From contig NZ_BTTW01000002.1 of the NCBI RefSeq assembly GCF_036245865.1, forward strand, positions 744,001-808,000: a DNA stretch of 64,000 nt, given 5' to 3'. Both the position numbers and the translations under genes were made by a program. The first letter of the stretch is position 1. Every line of letters starts with the position of its first letter. Below, one piece after another: positions 25,917 through 34,619 of the stretch. A model generated the notes under the pieces. The model searched no databases, was not told the origin of the DNA, and saw only the letters and a program-made list of their open reading frames with translations. Source of the stretch: Corallococcus caeni (lineage in GTDB: Bacteria > Myxococcota > Myxococcia > Myxococcales > Myxococcaceae).

Positions 25917-26459
25917 TCAGGGAACCTGGACGCTCCGGGCCGCGCGCGCCTTCCGGGGCCACAGCGCGTACAGCCAGGCGGGCAGGAACACGAGGAACTC
26001 CACGCCGCTCACGTACAGGCCTCGCGCGGACAGCATGCCCGCGCCGATGGGCGCCACCGGCAGCGGCCGCAGCGGGGCGAAGACGCGCGCGTGGGAGAAG
26101 GGCCAGAAGAGGGCCGCGCCCAGCCCGCCGTCCGTGAGCGTGTCCAGGATGCCGTGGCTGGCCACCGCCGCGAGCGTCAGCAGGCCCCAGCGCGTGGCGG
26201 GCTCCCCCTTCCACCGGGCCAGCGCCGCCACCGCGAGCGCCACCCCCGCCGCGAAGACGAACGAGTGCGACGCACCGCGGTGCCCCCACGTCGCCGCGTA
26301 GGGGATGCGCAGCGCGAACGCCACCACGTCCGCGTCCGGCAGGAGGGCCATCAGCGACAGGAACCCCATCACCGCCAGCCGCCGGCGCCAGGGCACCGCC
26401 GCGCCGGTCTCGTAACGTCCCAACGCCATGCCCACGGCCACGTGCCCGATGCTCGCCAT
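25917..26459 (-). CDS. YdjM-like membrane-bound metal-dependent hydrolase (DUF457)
   Basis: 180 residues with four or five hydrophobic segments. The family motifs are seen: N-terminal GHVAVGMALGR, LPDADVVAFAL, WGHRGASHSFVF (His/Asp metal ligands) and SHGILDTLTDGG. It is predicted to sit in the inner membrane and act on a lipid-like substrate. The reaction is not known. AGGG lies about 8 nt upstream of the ATG. It is first gene of the operon with thpR and lysR and diverges from the adenylate cyclase gene. Confidence 0.85.
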   Translation of the reverse strand: MASIGHVAVGMALGRYETGAAVPWRRRLAVMGFLSLMALLPDADVVAFALRIPYAATWGHRGASHSFVFAAGVALAVAALARWKGEPATRWGLLTLAAVASHGILDTLTDGGLGAALFWPFSHARVFAPLRPLPVAPIGAGMLSARGLYVSGVEFLVFLPAWLYALWPRKARAARSVQVP

Positions 26460-26529
26460 GCGCGGGACCCTAACGCAGCGGGGGCTGCCTGGAGAGGGCC
26501 CCCTTCCGTGGGGTAGCCTCCGTTGAGAC

Positions 26530-27771
26530 ATGCGGTTCCTGTTCTCACGCGCTCGTATCGAAGCCACCCTGCAACGGCGTCTGGAGGAGTGGCGGGCCGA
26601 CGTCGGCTCGTGGCTCAACATGACGCGCGTCGGCGCCACCACGGCGTGGCTGCTGCTGGCCATGGCGGACGACTGGAGCGTGTCGCGCGGCGTGCTGGGG
26701 GCCTACATCGCGCTCGCGGCCCTGTCGTGGGCGGCGGCGCGCCGGGTGCCGTACCTGCTGCGGCGGCCCGCGCTGGGCGTGGCGCTGCTGGACATGCCGC
26801 TCATCTACTTCCTCCAGGCGCAGGCCATCCCGGCCACCGCCAACGGCGTGCCCACCGCGCTGCTCACCATGGGCGTGTACCTGGTGCTGGTGGTCATCGT
26901 GTCCATGGTGACGCTGTCGCGGCTCATCGTCGCGGGGGCCACGGCGCTGGGCATCGTCGCGGTGGCCCTGCTCACCCTGAGCGCGGGCCTGGAGCCCTCC
27001 CAGTTCCTGCCCGGCATGGTGCTGGTGATGGTGCTCGCGTCGTCCGTGGCCTTCTTCATCAGCCGCACGGTGATGGGGCTCGTCACGGACGTGGTGCGCG
27101 AGGAGATGCAGCGCGAGCGGCTGGGGCGCTTCTTCTCCCCGGAGGTCGCGCGGCGCATCTCGGAGAAGGGCACCGACGGCGAGGCGGGCGAGCACCGCGA
27201 GGTGACGCTGCTCGTCTCCGACATCCGCGGCTTCACCACGCTGTCGGACCGGATGGAGAGCCCCCAGGTGGTGGCGCTGCTCAACGAGTACCTGTCGCGC
27301 ATGGTGGAGGTGGTGTTCCGCCACGGCGGCACGCTCGACAAGTTCATGGGCGACGGCATCCTCGCGTACTTCGGCGCGCCCCTGGACCAGCCCGGCCACC
27401 CGGCCGCCGCCGTGTCGTGCGCGCTGGCCATGCTGGAGGCGCTGGACACGCTCAACCAGGAGCGCGCCGCCCGGGGCGAGTTCCCGCTGAGCATCGGCGT
27501 GGGCGTGCACACCGGCCGCGTGGTGGTGGGCGCGGTGGGCAGCGAGCAGCGCCGCGAGTACACCGTCATCGGCGACGCGGTGAACCTGGCCAGCCGCATC
27601 GAGGGCCTGACGAAGAAGGTCGGCGCCCCGGTGCTCGTCTCCCACGCCACGCGCGAGCGCTGCCAGGACAGCTTCGACTTCGAGGCCGCCGCCCCGCTGC
27701 CCGTCGCGGGCAAGCCGGAGCCCGTGGCCACCTTCCTGCCCCGCAAGCGGAGCCTGCTCGCCGCGAGCTGA
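26530..27771 (+). CDS. Membrane-bound class III adenylate/guanylate cyclase
   Basis: 413 residues. The N-terminal 190 residues hold about six hydrophobic helices in pairs (a membrane sensor with no known ligand). A short coiled linker ([20 protein letters not shown]) leads into the cyclase domain (about 215-400). The two metal Asp residues are visible in [10 protein letters not shown] (Asp231) and [12 protein letters not shown] (Asp275), and the dimer-completing motifs [12 protein letters not shown] and substrate-specificity Lys/Asp positions appear intact. It likely makes cAMP. The linker matches the FFSPEV helix common to myxobacterial cyclases. The converging proS gene is separated by a hairpin. 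Confidence 0.88.
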   Translation: MRFLFSRARIEATLQRRLEEWRADVGSWLNMTRVGATTAWLLLAMADDWSVSRGVLGAYIALAALSWAAARRVPYLLRRPALGVALLDMPLIYFLQAQAIPATANGVPTALLTMGVYLVLVVIVSMVTLSRLIVAGATALGIVAVALLTLSAGLEPSQFLPGMVLVMVLASSVAFFISRTVMGLVTDVVREEMQRERLGRFFSPEVARRISEKGTDGEAGEHREVTLLVSDIRGFTTLSDRMESPQVVALLNEYLSRMVEVVFRHGGTLDKFMGDGILAYFGAPLDQPGHPAAAVSCALAMLEALDTLNQERAARGEFPLSIGVGVHTGRVVVGAVGSEQRREYTVIGDAVNLASRIEGLTKKVGAPVLVSHATRERCQDSFDFEAAAPLPVAGKPEPVATFLPRKRSLLAAS

Positions 27772-27786
27772 CGGGCTCAAAAGACA

Positions 27787-27816
27787 GCGGGGCCGGGAGT
27801 CGCCTCCCAGCCCCGC
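27787..27816. terminator. Bidirectional hairpin between cyclase and proS
   Basis: A 13-bp stem with one mismatch (GCGGGGC-c-GGGAG / CTCCC-a-GCCCCGC) and a 4-nt loop lies in the 67-nt gap between convergent genes. It can act on either strand. Confidence 0.7.
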
Positions 27817-27838
27817 GGGTGTTGCGCTCCGGGAAGGC

Positions 27839-29272
27839 TCAGTACGCCTTGGAGAACACGATGCGGCCCTGCGACGGGTTGCCGGTCATCACGCACTTGC
27901 CCGGCTCCTGCTTGAGGCTGAACGGGCGGCAGCGGGTGGTGAGGCCCGTCTCCTCCTTGATGCGCGCCTCCGTCTTCGGGTCGCCGTCCCAGTGCGCCAA
28001 GAGGAAGCCGTCCTCCGCGCGCGCCTTCAGCTCCTCGTAGGAGTTGACCTCGAAGGTGTGCGAGTCGCGGAAGTCCTTCGCCTTCTGGAACAGGTCCTTC
28101 TGCATCTGGTCCAGCATCGTCTGGGCCTTGGCGGCGGCCTCGTCCAGCGACACGAACTCCTTCTGGCGCAGGTCGCGGCGCACCATCACGCAAGAGCCCT
28201 TGGCCAGGTCCTTGGGCCCCAGCTCGATGCGCAGACACGTGCCGATGAGCTCGTGCTCGTTGTACTTGAAGCCCGGGCCCTTCGTTTCGTCGTCGTCCAC
28301 CACCACGCCCAGGCCCGCCTTGCGCAGGTCCGCGGCCAGCGCGTGCGACTTCTCCATCACCTGCGTCTTCTCCGCGTCCGTCGCCTTGCCCGCGATGGGG
28401 ATGATGACCACGTGCGTGGCGGCGATCTTCGGCGGCACCACGAGGCCCGCGTCATCCGAGTGCGTGAGGATGAGCCCGCCGATGAGGCGCGTGGAGGAGC
28501 CCCACGACGTCTGCCACACGTAGTGCACCTTGCCGTCGCGGCCCTGGAACGTGGTGTCGAAGGCCTTGGCGAAGTTCTGGCCCAGGTTGTGGCTGGTGCC
28601 CGCCTGGAGCGCCTTCTTGTCCTGCATCATGGCTTCGATGCTGTACGTGCGCAGCGCGCCGGCGAACTTCTCCGACTCCGACTTGCGCCCCGGCAGCACG
28701 GGCATGGCCATGTAGTCCTCCGCGAACGTGCGGTAGACCTCCAGCATCTGCAGCGTGCGCTCCTCCGCGTCCGCCTCCGTCTCATGGCAGGTGTGGCCCT
28801 CCTGCCAGAGGAACTCCGTGGTGCGCAGGAACAGGCGCGTGCGCATCTCCCAGCGCATCACGTTGGCCCACTGGTTCACCAAGAGCGGCAGGTCCCGGTA
28901 GCTCTGGATCCACTTGGAGAAGCTGCGGTTGATGATGGTCTCGGACGTGGGCCGGATGACGTACGGCTCCTCCAGCTTCTGGCCACCCGCGTGCGTGACG
29001 ACCGCCAGCTGCGGGTTGAAGCCCTCCACGTGCTCGGCCTCCTTCTTGAGGAAGCTCTCCGGGATGAGCAGTGGGAAGTAGGCGTTCTTCACGCCCGTGT
29101 CCTTGAACATCTTGTCCATCGTCCGCTGGATGTTCTCCCACAGCGCGTAGCCGTTGGGGCGGATGACCATGCAGCCCTTCACGTCCGAGTAGTCGGCGAG
29201 CTTCGCCTTCTGGACCAGGTCGACGTACCACTCGGAAAAGCCCTTCTCGCGGGGCGTGAGCTTCTCGGCCAT
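27839..29272 (-). CDS. proS: Prolyl-tRNA synthetase, archaeal/eukaryal type (no INS domain)
   Basis: 477 residues. Class II core motifs are visible: [79 protein letters not shown]. The anticodon-binding domain follows ([14 protein letters not shown]). The protein lacks the ~180-residue editing insertion of the E. coli type. It ends in FSKAY, a C-terminal Tyr characteristic of the archaeal/eukaryal class. It charges tRNA-Pro. AAGGTG lies about 8 nt upstream of the ATG. This class is found in a minority of bacteria, including several delta-lineages. Confidence 0.93.
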   Translation of the reverse strand: MAEKLTPREKGFSEWYVDLVQKAKLADYSDVKGCMVIRPNGYALWENIQRTMDKMFKDTGVKNAYFPLLIPESFLKKEAEHVEGFNPQLAVVTHAGGQKLEEPYVIRPTSETIINRSFSKWIQSYRDLPLLVNQWANVMRWEMRTRLFLRTTEFLWQEGHTCHETEADAEERTLQMLEVYRTFAEDYMAMPVLPGRKSESEKFAGALRTYSIEAMMQDKKALQAGTSHNLGQNFAKAFDTTFQGRDGKVHYVWQTSWGSSTRLIGGLILTHSDDAGLVVPPKIAATHVVIIPIAGKATDAEKTQVMEKSHALAADLRKAGLGVVVDDDETKGPGFKYNEHELIGTCLRIELGPKDLAKGSCVMVRRDLRQKEFVSLDEAAAKAQTMLDQMQKDLFQKAKDFRDSHTFEVNSYEELKARAEDGFLLAHWDGDPKTEARIKEETGLTTRCRPFSLKQEPGKCVMTGNPSQGRIVFSKAY

Positions 29273-29399
29273 GTGCTGGGCACCTTGCTTGGGGATGGAA
29301 AGAGGGGGGTTGCCTACGATGGGATGTTCCGGAAATCAACGCCGGACCGAGGCCAGACTCGTCCCCGGAACGCCGCCCGTGCTTGGAGAAGGACCCGCC

Positions 29400-30095
29400 A
29401 TGCCTACGCCCCCTGACGCCGCGCCCCACGGGCTCGCCGACGACGTCTTCGTGTTCGAAGCCCCCTTCTCCCTCTTCGGCGTCCCCGTAGGGGGCCGGAT
29501 GACGGTCCTCCGCCTGCCGGACGGCGGGCTGTGGGTGCACTCGCCCGTCGCCTTCACGCCGGAGCGGAGGGCCGCCGTGGAGGCCCTGGGGAAGGTGCGC
29601 TTCCTCGTCGCCCCCAACCTCTTCCACCACCTGCACCTGCCGGACTGGGCCGCGGCCTTCCCCGACGCCCGGGTGGTGGCGCCCGCAGGGCTGCGCGCGA
29701 AGCAGCCGGCGCTCAGAATCGACCAGGAGCTGGAGGACACGCCCGACCCCGCCTGGGCCCCCGTGCTGGACCAGATGCACGTGCGCGGCATGCCCCAGCT
29801 CAACGAGTTCCTCTTCTTCCACCGCCCCAGCCGCACGCTCCTCGTCACCGACCTGGCCTTCCACTATCCGCGCGCGGTGGGCTGGAAGCTGCGCGCGTAC
29901 CTGTGGCTGGACGGCGTCCTGGGGCGGTTCGCGGCCCCGCGCTTCCTGCGCCTGTTCACGAAGGACCGGGAGGCCGCGCGCGCCGCGCTCCAGCGTGCGC
30001 TGAGGTGGGACGTGGAGCGCGTCGTCGTCTGCCACGGCCAGGTGCTGGAGCACGGCGGCCACAAGGCGCTCCACGACGCCTTCACCTGGCTGTAG
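29400..30095 (+). CDS. DUF4336-family protein (metallo-beta-lactamase-like)
   Basis: 231 residues, starting MPTPPDAAPHG after GGAGAAGG. Recognisable DUF4336 features are PNLFHHLHLPDWAAAFPDA (His cluster), LNEFLFFHRPSRTLLVTDL and a C-terminal CHGQVLEHGG. This fold is related to metallo-beta-lactamases, with the first His motif altered to NxxHHLHxxDW. No signal peptide is present, so it is cytoplasmic. Its function is unknown. It diverges from proS across 127 bp. Confidence 0.7.
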   Translation: MPTPPDAAPHGLADDVFVFEAPFSLFGVPVGGRMTVLRLPDGGLWVHSPVAFTPERRAAVEALGKVRFLVAPNLFHHLHLPDWAAAFPDARVVAPAGLRAKQPALRIDQELEDTPDPAWAPVLDQMHVRGMPQLNEFLFFHRPSRTLLVTDLAFHYPRAVGWKLRAYLWLDGVLGRFAAPRFLRLFTKDREAARAALQRALRWDVERVVVCHGQVLEHGGHKALHDAFTWL

Positions 30096-30213
30096 GGCGC
30101 GGTACACCCAGCCCCCGCGTCACGGGGCAGTGTCGCCTGCTGCACTCCACGCCGCGCTGCGCTAGAAGGGAACCTCCTTGTCTTTCCTGAATTCCCCCCA
30201 GGAGGTTCGTTCC

Positions 30214-30837
30214 ATGCGGTCCATTCTTTCGTCCGTGGGCGCGGTCGCGGTGTGCCTCGTCGCGGGCTCCGCGTTCGCCAACTCCACCGGCATCAGCGGG
30301 CGCAGCGGCAAGCAGAGCGTGTCCTGCACCGCGTCCGGCTGCCACGGCGGCGGGGCGAGCACCCCCACCGTGACGCTGGAAGGGCCCACGGCGCTGACGG
30401 CGGGCCAGACGGGTCAGTACTCGCTGGTCATCACGGGCGGCCCCGGCGTGAAGGCGGGCATGAACGTGGCCACGGACGGCGCGACGCTGACCGCGGGCTC
30501 GGGCACGAAGCTGCTGAACGGTGAGCTGACGCACTCGCTGCCCAAGGCCTTCACCAGCGGCTCCGCGCGCTTCGACTTCTCGCTGGTGGCCCCGGCCACC
30601 AACGGCACCTACAAGGTCTACGCCGCGGGCAACTCCGTGAACGGCAACGCCGAGTCCACGGGCGACTCGCACGCCAACGCGACGCTGGACGTCGTCGTCA
30701 CCGGCGGCACCGACCCCGTCCCCATGGAGGAGGACAAGGGCGGCTGCTCCGTGGCCACCAGCGGCGCGCCGGCGGCGCTCATCGCCGTGTTCGTGGCGCT
30801 GGCCGCGCGCCGCCGCCGGAAGAACGCGCAGGGCTGA
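30214..30837 (+). CDS. MYXO-CTERM-type surface protein with a CxxxxCH motif
   Basis: 207 residues. AGGAGG sits 8 nt before the ATG. A cleavable signal peptide (AVCLVAGSAFANS) is followed by SVSCTASGCHGGG, a CX4CH sequence of the kind seen in non-canonical c-type heme sites. Next is a beta-sandwich domain (PTVTLEGPTALTAGQTGQYSL, KVYAAGNSVNGNAESTGDSHANAT), similar to Reeler-like domains. The end has the myxobacterial sorting tail: a Gly-Cys-Ser, a hydrophobic helix (APAALIAVFVALAA) and RRRRKNAQG. It should be exported, processed and anchored at the outer surface. Heme binding is only suggested by the motif. Confidence 0.82.
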   Translation: MRSILSSVGAVAVCLVAGSAFANSTGISGRSGKQSVSCTASGCHGGGASTPTVTLEGPTALTAGQTGQYSLVITGGPGVKAGMNVATDGATLTAGSGTKLLNGELTHSLPKAFTSGSARFDFSLVAPATNGTYKVYAAGNSVNGNAESTGDSHANATLDVVVTGGTDPVPMEEDKGGCSVATSGAPAALIAVFVALAARRRRKNAQG

Positions 30838-30914
30838 CGCCCGGCTGCCCTCCGGCCGTGCCCGGGGGGTGGGACGACAGCGCGAGGGCGGGCGGCCTAC
30901 CATCGCCCCCCTTG

Positions 30915-31820
30915 ATGCGACCAAGCCCCCTCCTGACCGCATTGTTCGTCGCGGGATCGCTGGCCTGTGCCTCCGGTTCCGCGATGCGTCCCACCCTGTC
31001 CTCGGGCACCACGCCCGTCGCCGCGGCGCCCAGGCCCGCGCGTGACGCGGGCGCCCTGCGGGTGATGACCTTCAACATCCAGTCCGGCCTCGGGGGCCTG
31101 GAGGGGGTGGCGGACGTCATCCGCCAGGAGGGCCCGGACGTCGTCGCGCTGCAGGAGGTGGACGTGGGCTCCACGCGCGCGCACGGCGAGGACCAGGTGG
31201 AGCGGCTGTCGGCGCTCACCGGCCTGAAGTACCGCGCGCACTTCGGCACCACGCGGCTGTACGGCGGCGCGTACGGCATCGCGCTCCTCTCGCGCTACCC
31301 GCTGGCGTCGCTGGCGCAGTACCCGCTGCCCACGCCGAAGGGCGCGGAGCCGCGCACGCTGGCGCACGCCGTGCTGGACGTGGACGGGCGCGAGGTGAGC
31401 GTCTACGCCACGCACCTCATCCGCCGGCCCTTCAACGGCGCGGCGCGCGTGCGCCAGAGCGTCTTCATCTCCCAGTTGTTGGCGAAGGACTCCCGGCCCC
31501 GGCTCCTGATGGGCGACCTGAACGACGACCCGGACTCGCGTCCGGTGCGCCTGTTGCGCCGCCAGCTCCAGGACGTGGCGCGCGCCACCCGCTCCGACGG
31601 GAAGGGCACCTACCCGATGCCGCTGTTCCTGCCGTCCTTGCGCATCGACTACGTGATGGCGTGTGGCGCGTTCACCCCGGTGTCCACGCGCGTGCTGCGC
31701 GTGGGCGTGTCCGACCATTACCCCGTGGTGGCGGACCTGCGGCTCCAGCCCGCCGCCGCGCCCGTCGTCGTGGCCCCCGCGGGCGCGGCGCCCGCCGTCA
31801 CGGCCGCCGCGGAGCGCTGA
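30915..31820 (+). CDS. Exported endonuclease/exonuclease/phosphatase family protein
   Basis: 301 residues. The N-terminal hydrophobic segment ends GSLACASG, a possible lipobox. The EEP fold is complete: VMTFNIQSGLGGL, VVALQEVDVGSTR, YATHLIRRPF, LLMGDLNDDPDSRP and VSDHYPVVADL, which gives the Asn, Glu, Asp and His catalytic residues. It is a metal-dependent phosphoesterase of unknown substrate, acting outside the cytoplasm. The tail after residue 280 is low-complexity Ala/Pro/Val. No clear ribosome binding site precedes the ATG. Confidence 0.85.
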   Translation: MRPSPLLTALFVAGSLACASGSAMRPTLSSGTTPVAAAPRPARDAGALRVMTFNIQSGLGGLEGVADVIRQEGPDVVALQEVDVGSTRAHGEDQVERLSALTGLKYRAHFGTTRLYGGAYGIALLSRYPLASLAQYPLPTPKGAEPRTLAHAVLDVDGREVSVYATHLIRRPFNGAARVRQSVFISQLLAKDSRPRLLMGDLNDDPDSRPVRLLRRQLQDVARATRSDGKGTYPMPLFLPSLRIDYVMACGAFTPVSTRVLRVGVSDHYPVVADLRLQPAAAPVVVAPAGAAPAVTAAAER

Positions 31821-31835
31821 GTCCTTCCGGGCCTG

Positions 31836-32402
31836 CTACGGGGCCGCGGTGGGCAGGGTGAAGCGGTAGAGGACCTCCAGGTCCCCCTTGCTGAAGCCCT
31901 TGAGGACCTCGTGGTGGATCTCCTTGCGGCCGCTCAGGTACGCGAGGCCTCCGGCGGCGAAGCCCATCACGGCGAGCTCGAAGTAGACGTGCGGCCGGGG
32001 CACGCCGGTGATGCGCAGCTCCACGGTGTCGCCCTGCAGCTGCGCGGTCAGGTCGCCCTCGGTGAAGTAGCCCTTCCAGATGCCGGGGGTGAAGAGGGCG
32101 AAGCGGCGGAAGTCGTCCTTGCCGAACATCGTCTTGAGCTGGCCCTGGCTCAGCGCGTACTCGGCGGACTTGATGCCGTATTGCCAGTAGGCCTTGGTGT
32201 CGCCGCCGTAGAAGCGCTGGGTCATGGCCTCGTTGAAGCGCAGGAAGGCATCCGCCGGGATGCGCGACACGGGCATGATGAGCTGTCCGAAGATGGGGTC
32301 CCGCTTCGCCTGCTCCGCGACGAAGGCCTTCCATGCCGGTTCGCCGAAGGCCTGCACCATCATGGTCTGCCGTGCCAGGAATGCGACGCCTTTGACATCC
32401 AT
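31836..32402 (-). CDS. DUF2378 (TIGR02265) family myxobacterial protein
   Basis: 188 residues. It matches the myxobacteria-specific paralogous family of about 200 residues, with VKGVAFLARQTMMVQAFGEP, FRRFALFTPGIWKGYFTEG and RPHVYFELAVMGFAAGGL. A GGGAGG ribosome site lies 8 nt upstream of the ATG at 32402, which fixes the start well inside a longer open frame. Function is unknown. Family members sit near signalling genes in many myxobacterial genomes. Confidence 0.82.
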   Translation of the reverse strand: MDVKGVAFLARQTMMVQAFGEPAWKAFVAEQAKRDPIFGQLIMPVSRIPADAFLRFNEAMTQRFYGGDTKAYWQYGIKSAEYALSQGQLKTMFGKDDFRRFALFTPGIWKGYFTEGDLTAQLQGDTVELRITGVPRPHVYFELAVMGFAAGGLAYLSGRKEIHHEVLKGFSKGDLEVLYRFTLPTAAP

Positions 32403-32623
32403 CCGTATGCCTCCCACCGGCCGCTCCGGGTTCGCCGCGGACCCCGGCCGGGTGTCTTTCGCATTGTGTCTCCGAGCCCCCCTCCCGGGCGATACGCATC
32501 GTGACAATTCACCGGGTCGTCCGTCGGGCCCAACACGGTGAAACCTGTTATCGCGGACACAGTGCTTCACTGAAGGTGTATCCGGGGCGGCGGGATGTCC
32601 GGTGCAGGACTAGGTTCCCGACG

Positions 32624-33256
32624 GTGCGGCCCCTTGCCCTCCTTCCCAGACCCGGTCGTGCGCGCCGGGCGCTGCTCCTGTGCGCGGGCGTGCTCACGGG
32701 CGGTGTGTTCGGGCTCGCGTGGTGGGTGGACCGCTTCGGCCGGCGCGAGCACGTGGGTGGCGCGGACGCGCTGGTGGTGCTGGGCGCGCGGGTGCTGCCG
32801 GGCGGTGTGCCGTCCGGTGCGCTGGTGGCGCGCGTGGAGCAGGCGGTGGCGCTCTACCACCGGGGCGTGGCGCCGTGGCTGCTGCTGTCCGGCGGAGCGG
32901 GCGCCCATCCACCGTCCGAGGCGCGCGTGATGCGCGAGCTGGCGGTGGCGGCGGGCGTGCCCGCGTCCGCGTGCGTGCTGGAGGAGGACAGCCACTCCAC
33001 GCAAGGCAACGCGCGGTTCAGCGCGCGGCTGCTGCGGGAGCGCGGGGCGCGCCGCGTGGTGGTGGTCTCCGACCCGTATCACCTGCTGCGCGCGCGCCAG
33101 TGCTTCCGGCGCGAAGGGCTGGAGGTGGCCACCAGTCCGGCGCGCATCGCCGGGCGGATGCGCGCGTGGGACCGGGCGTACTGGACGGTGCGCGAGGCGT
33201 TCGCGCTGCTGCTGCACCCGCGCCTCCTGCTGGCGCGGGCACCGGGCGGGCGCTGA
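32624..33256 (+). CDS. YdcF/SanA-like DUF218 membrane protein
   Basis: 210 residues. One N-terminal membrane helix (ALLLCAGVLTGGVFGLAWWV) is followed by the DUF218 domain: GGADALVVLGARVLPGG, LLLSGGAGAHPPSEARVM, EDSHSTQGNARFSARLL and VSDPYHLLRARQCF. This family contributes to envelope integrity in E. coli (SanA) and may bind sugar-nucleotide-like ligands. The start is uncertain. A GTG at 32624 fits the membrane helix best. It converges with the MarR gene with only 4 nt between stops. Confidence 0.75.
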   Translation: MRPLALLPRPGRARRALLLCAGVLTGGVFGLAWWVDRFGRREHVGGADALVVLGARVLPGGVPSGALVARVEQAVALYHRGVAPWLLLSGGAGAHPPSEARVMRELAVAAGVPASACVLEEDSHSTQGNARFSARLLRERGARRVVVVSDPYHLLRARQCFRREGLEVATSPARIAGRMRAWDRAYWTVREAFALLLHPRLLLARAPGGR

Positions 33257-33260
33257 GGCT

Positions 33261-33755
33261 TCAGGTGCCCGACGCGGGGGCTTCCGGCGCGGGGGTGTCC
33301 AGCTTGAGGAGCACCTTCTCCAGGACGCGGAAGAGGGCCTGGCGGTCCTCGGGGTCGAGCATGCCCATGACGACGCCCATCGCGCGGTGCATGGAGCGGT
33401 CGAGCTTGGCGAAGGTCTGCTTTCCCTTGTCGGTGAGCCGGCAGCGCACGACGCGTCGGTCGGTCTCTCCGCGTTCGCGTTGCAGGTGGCCTTCACGTTC
33501 CAGCCGGTCCACGACGCCGGTGACGGTCTTCTCGGTGACGCCCAGTCGCTTGGCCAGCTCGCCCATGGTGAGCGAGCCATCCAGGCCCAGCCACAGCAGG
33601 GCGTGCACCTGGGGCGGCGTGAACTGGAGCTGCTCGCAGGTGCTGGCGATGGGATCACGGAGCGAACGGCGACGGCCCAGCGAGAACATCAACTCCTGGA
33701 TGCGGTCGACGTCCTTCGAGAGCGCTTCATCCTCTTTATGGATATTCCGTGACAC
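33261..33755 (-). CDS. MarR-family transcriptional regulator, probably leaderless
   Basis: 164 residues. The winged helix-turn-helix is clear: FTPPQVHALLWLGLDGSLTMGELAKRLGVTEKTVTGVVDRLEREG, then ETDRRVVRCRLTDKG with the wing and the typical DxR. The upstream DNA on this strand reads TTGACC, 17 nt, TAATGA, then 7 nt to the GTG at 33755. The transcript would therefore start at or a few nt before the start codon, and no ribosome site is present. It diverges from modA (72 bp). It could regulate modABC or itself, but molybdate regulators are usually ModE-type. Confidence 0.82.
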   Translation of the reverse strand: MSRNIHKEDEALSKDVDRIQELMFSLGRRRSLRDPIASTCEQLQFTPPQVHALLWLGLDGSLTMGELAKRLGVTEKTVTGVVDRLEREGHLQRERGETDRRVVRCRLTDKGKQTFAKLDRSMHRAMGVVMGMLDPEDRQALFRVLEKVLLKLDTPAPEAPASGT

Positions 33756-33762
33756 AGAGTAT

Positions 33763-33791
33763 TCATTAGCGGCGAGGTGCGTGCGGGTCAA
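33763..33791 (-). promoter_or_regulatory. Putative sigma-70-type promoter of the MarR gene
   Basis: On the minus strand, TTGACC (33791-33786) and TAATGA (33768-33763) are separated by 17 nt. TTGACC matches 5 of 6 positions of the -35 consensus, and the -10 is weaker. The expected start point falls at the first codon of the gene. Confidence 0.5.
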
Positions 33792-33827
33792 CTTGTAGGC
33801 TGCGAAGGACACCCGGAGGTGCGTGCG

Positions 33828-34619
33828 ATGCGACGTGCATGGTGGGGGCTGTTGCTGGCGTGGGTGTCGGTGTCGTCGGCGCGAGCGGAGGAGGTGCTGG
33901 TGTTCGCGGCGGCGAGCACGACGGATGCGCTCCAGGCGCTCGCGCCCGCGTTCCAGCAGGCGTCGGGGCACCGGGTGCGGTTCGCGTTCGGCGCGTCGAG
34001 CGACCTGTCACGTCAGGTGGTGGCGGGGGCTCCGGCGGATGCCTTCCTCTCCGCGGACGAGGCGAAGCTGGACGTGGTCGACCGGGCGGGGCTCGTGCAG
34101 GCGGGCTCGCGTGTGGACCTGCTGTCCAACCGGCTGGTGGTGGTGGTGCCGGTGGGCTCCATGGCGAAGGTCGCCGGGCCGGCGGACCTGAAGGGGCTCA
34201 AGCGGGTGGTGCTGGCGGAGCCGGCGGCAGTGCCAGCGGGCGTGTACGCGAAGGCGTGGCTGACGAAGGCGGGCGTGTGGGCGGACGTGGCGCCGCGAGT
34301 GGTGCCGGCAGTGGACGTGCGGGCCGCGCTGGCGGCGGTGGAGGCGGGGAGGGCGGACGCGGGCGTGGTGTACGCGACGGACGCGGTGGGCTCGAAGAAG
34401 GTGAGGGTGGTGTTCACGGTGCCGGAGGCGGACGCGCCGCGCATCGTGTATCCGGCGGCGGCGCTGACGCGGGGCAAGGCGCCTGAAGCGGGGCTCGCGT
34501 TCGTGCGCTTCCTCCAGACGGAAGGCGCGCGGAAGGAGTTCCGTCGCCTGGGCTTCCTGGACGCGAGCGCGGCGAAGGCCGAGTCACCGGATGCGGGCAA
34601 GGGGCATCCCTCGCCGTGA
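33828..34619 (+). CDS. modA: Molybdate ABC transporter substrate-binding protein ModA
   Basis: 263 residues. The signal peptide is WWGLLLAWVSVSSARA with likely cleavage after ARA. ModA features include VLVFAAASTTDALQALAPAF, FGASSDLSRQVVAGAPADAFLSADE, DLLSNRLVVVVP and AGVYAKAWLTKAGVW. It binds molybdate or tungstate in the periplasm. GGAGG is 8 nt upstream of the ATG. Stop and modB start are adjacent or overlapping. No ModE or Mo-box was found in the window. Confidence 0.92.
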   Translation: MRRAWWGLLLAWVSVSSARAEEVLVFAAASTTDALQALAPAFQQASGHRVRFAFGASSDLSRQVVAGAPADAFLSADEAKLDVVDRAGLVQAGSRVDLLSNRLVVVVPVGSMAKVAGPADLKGLKRVVLAEPAAVPAGVYAKAWLTKAGVWADVAPRVVPAVDVRAALAAVEAGRADAGVVYATDAVGSKKVRVVFTVPEADAPRIVYPAAALTRGKAPEAGLAFVRFLQTEGARKEFRRLGFLDASAAKAESPDAGKGHPSP

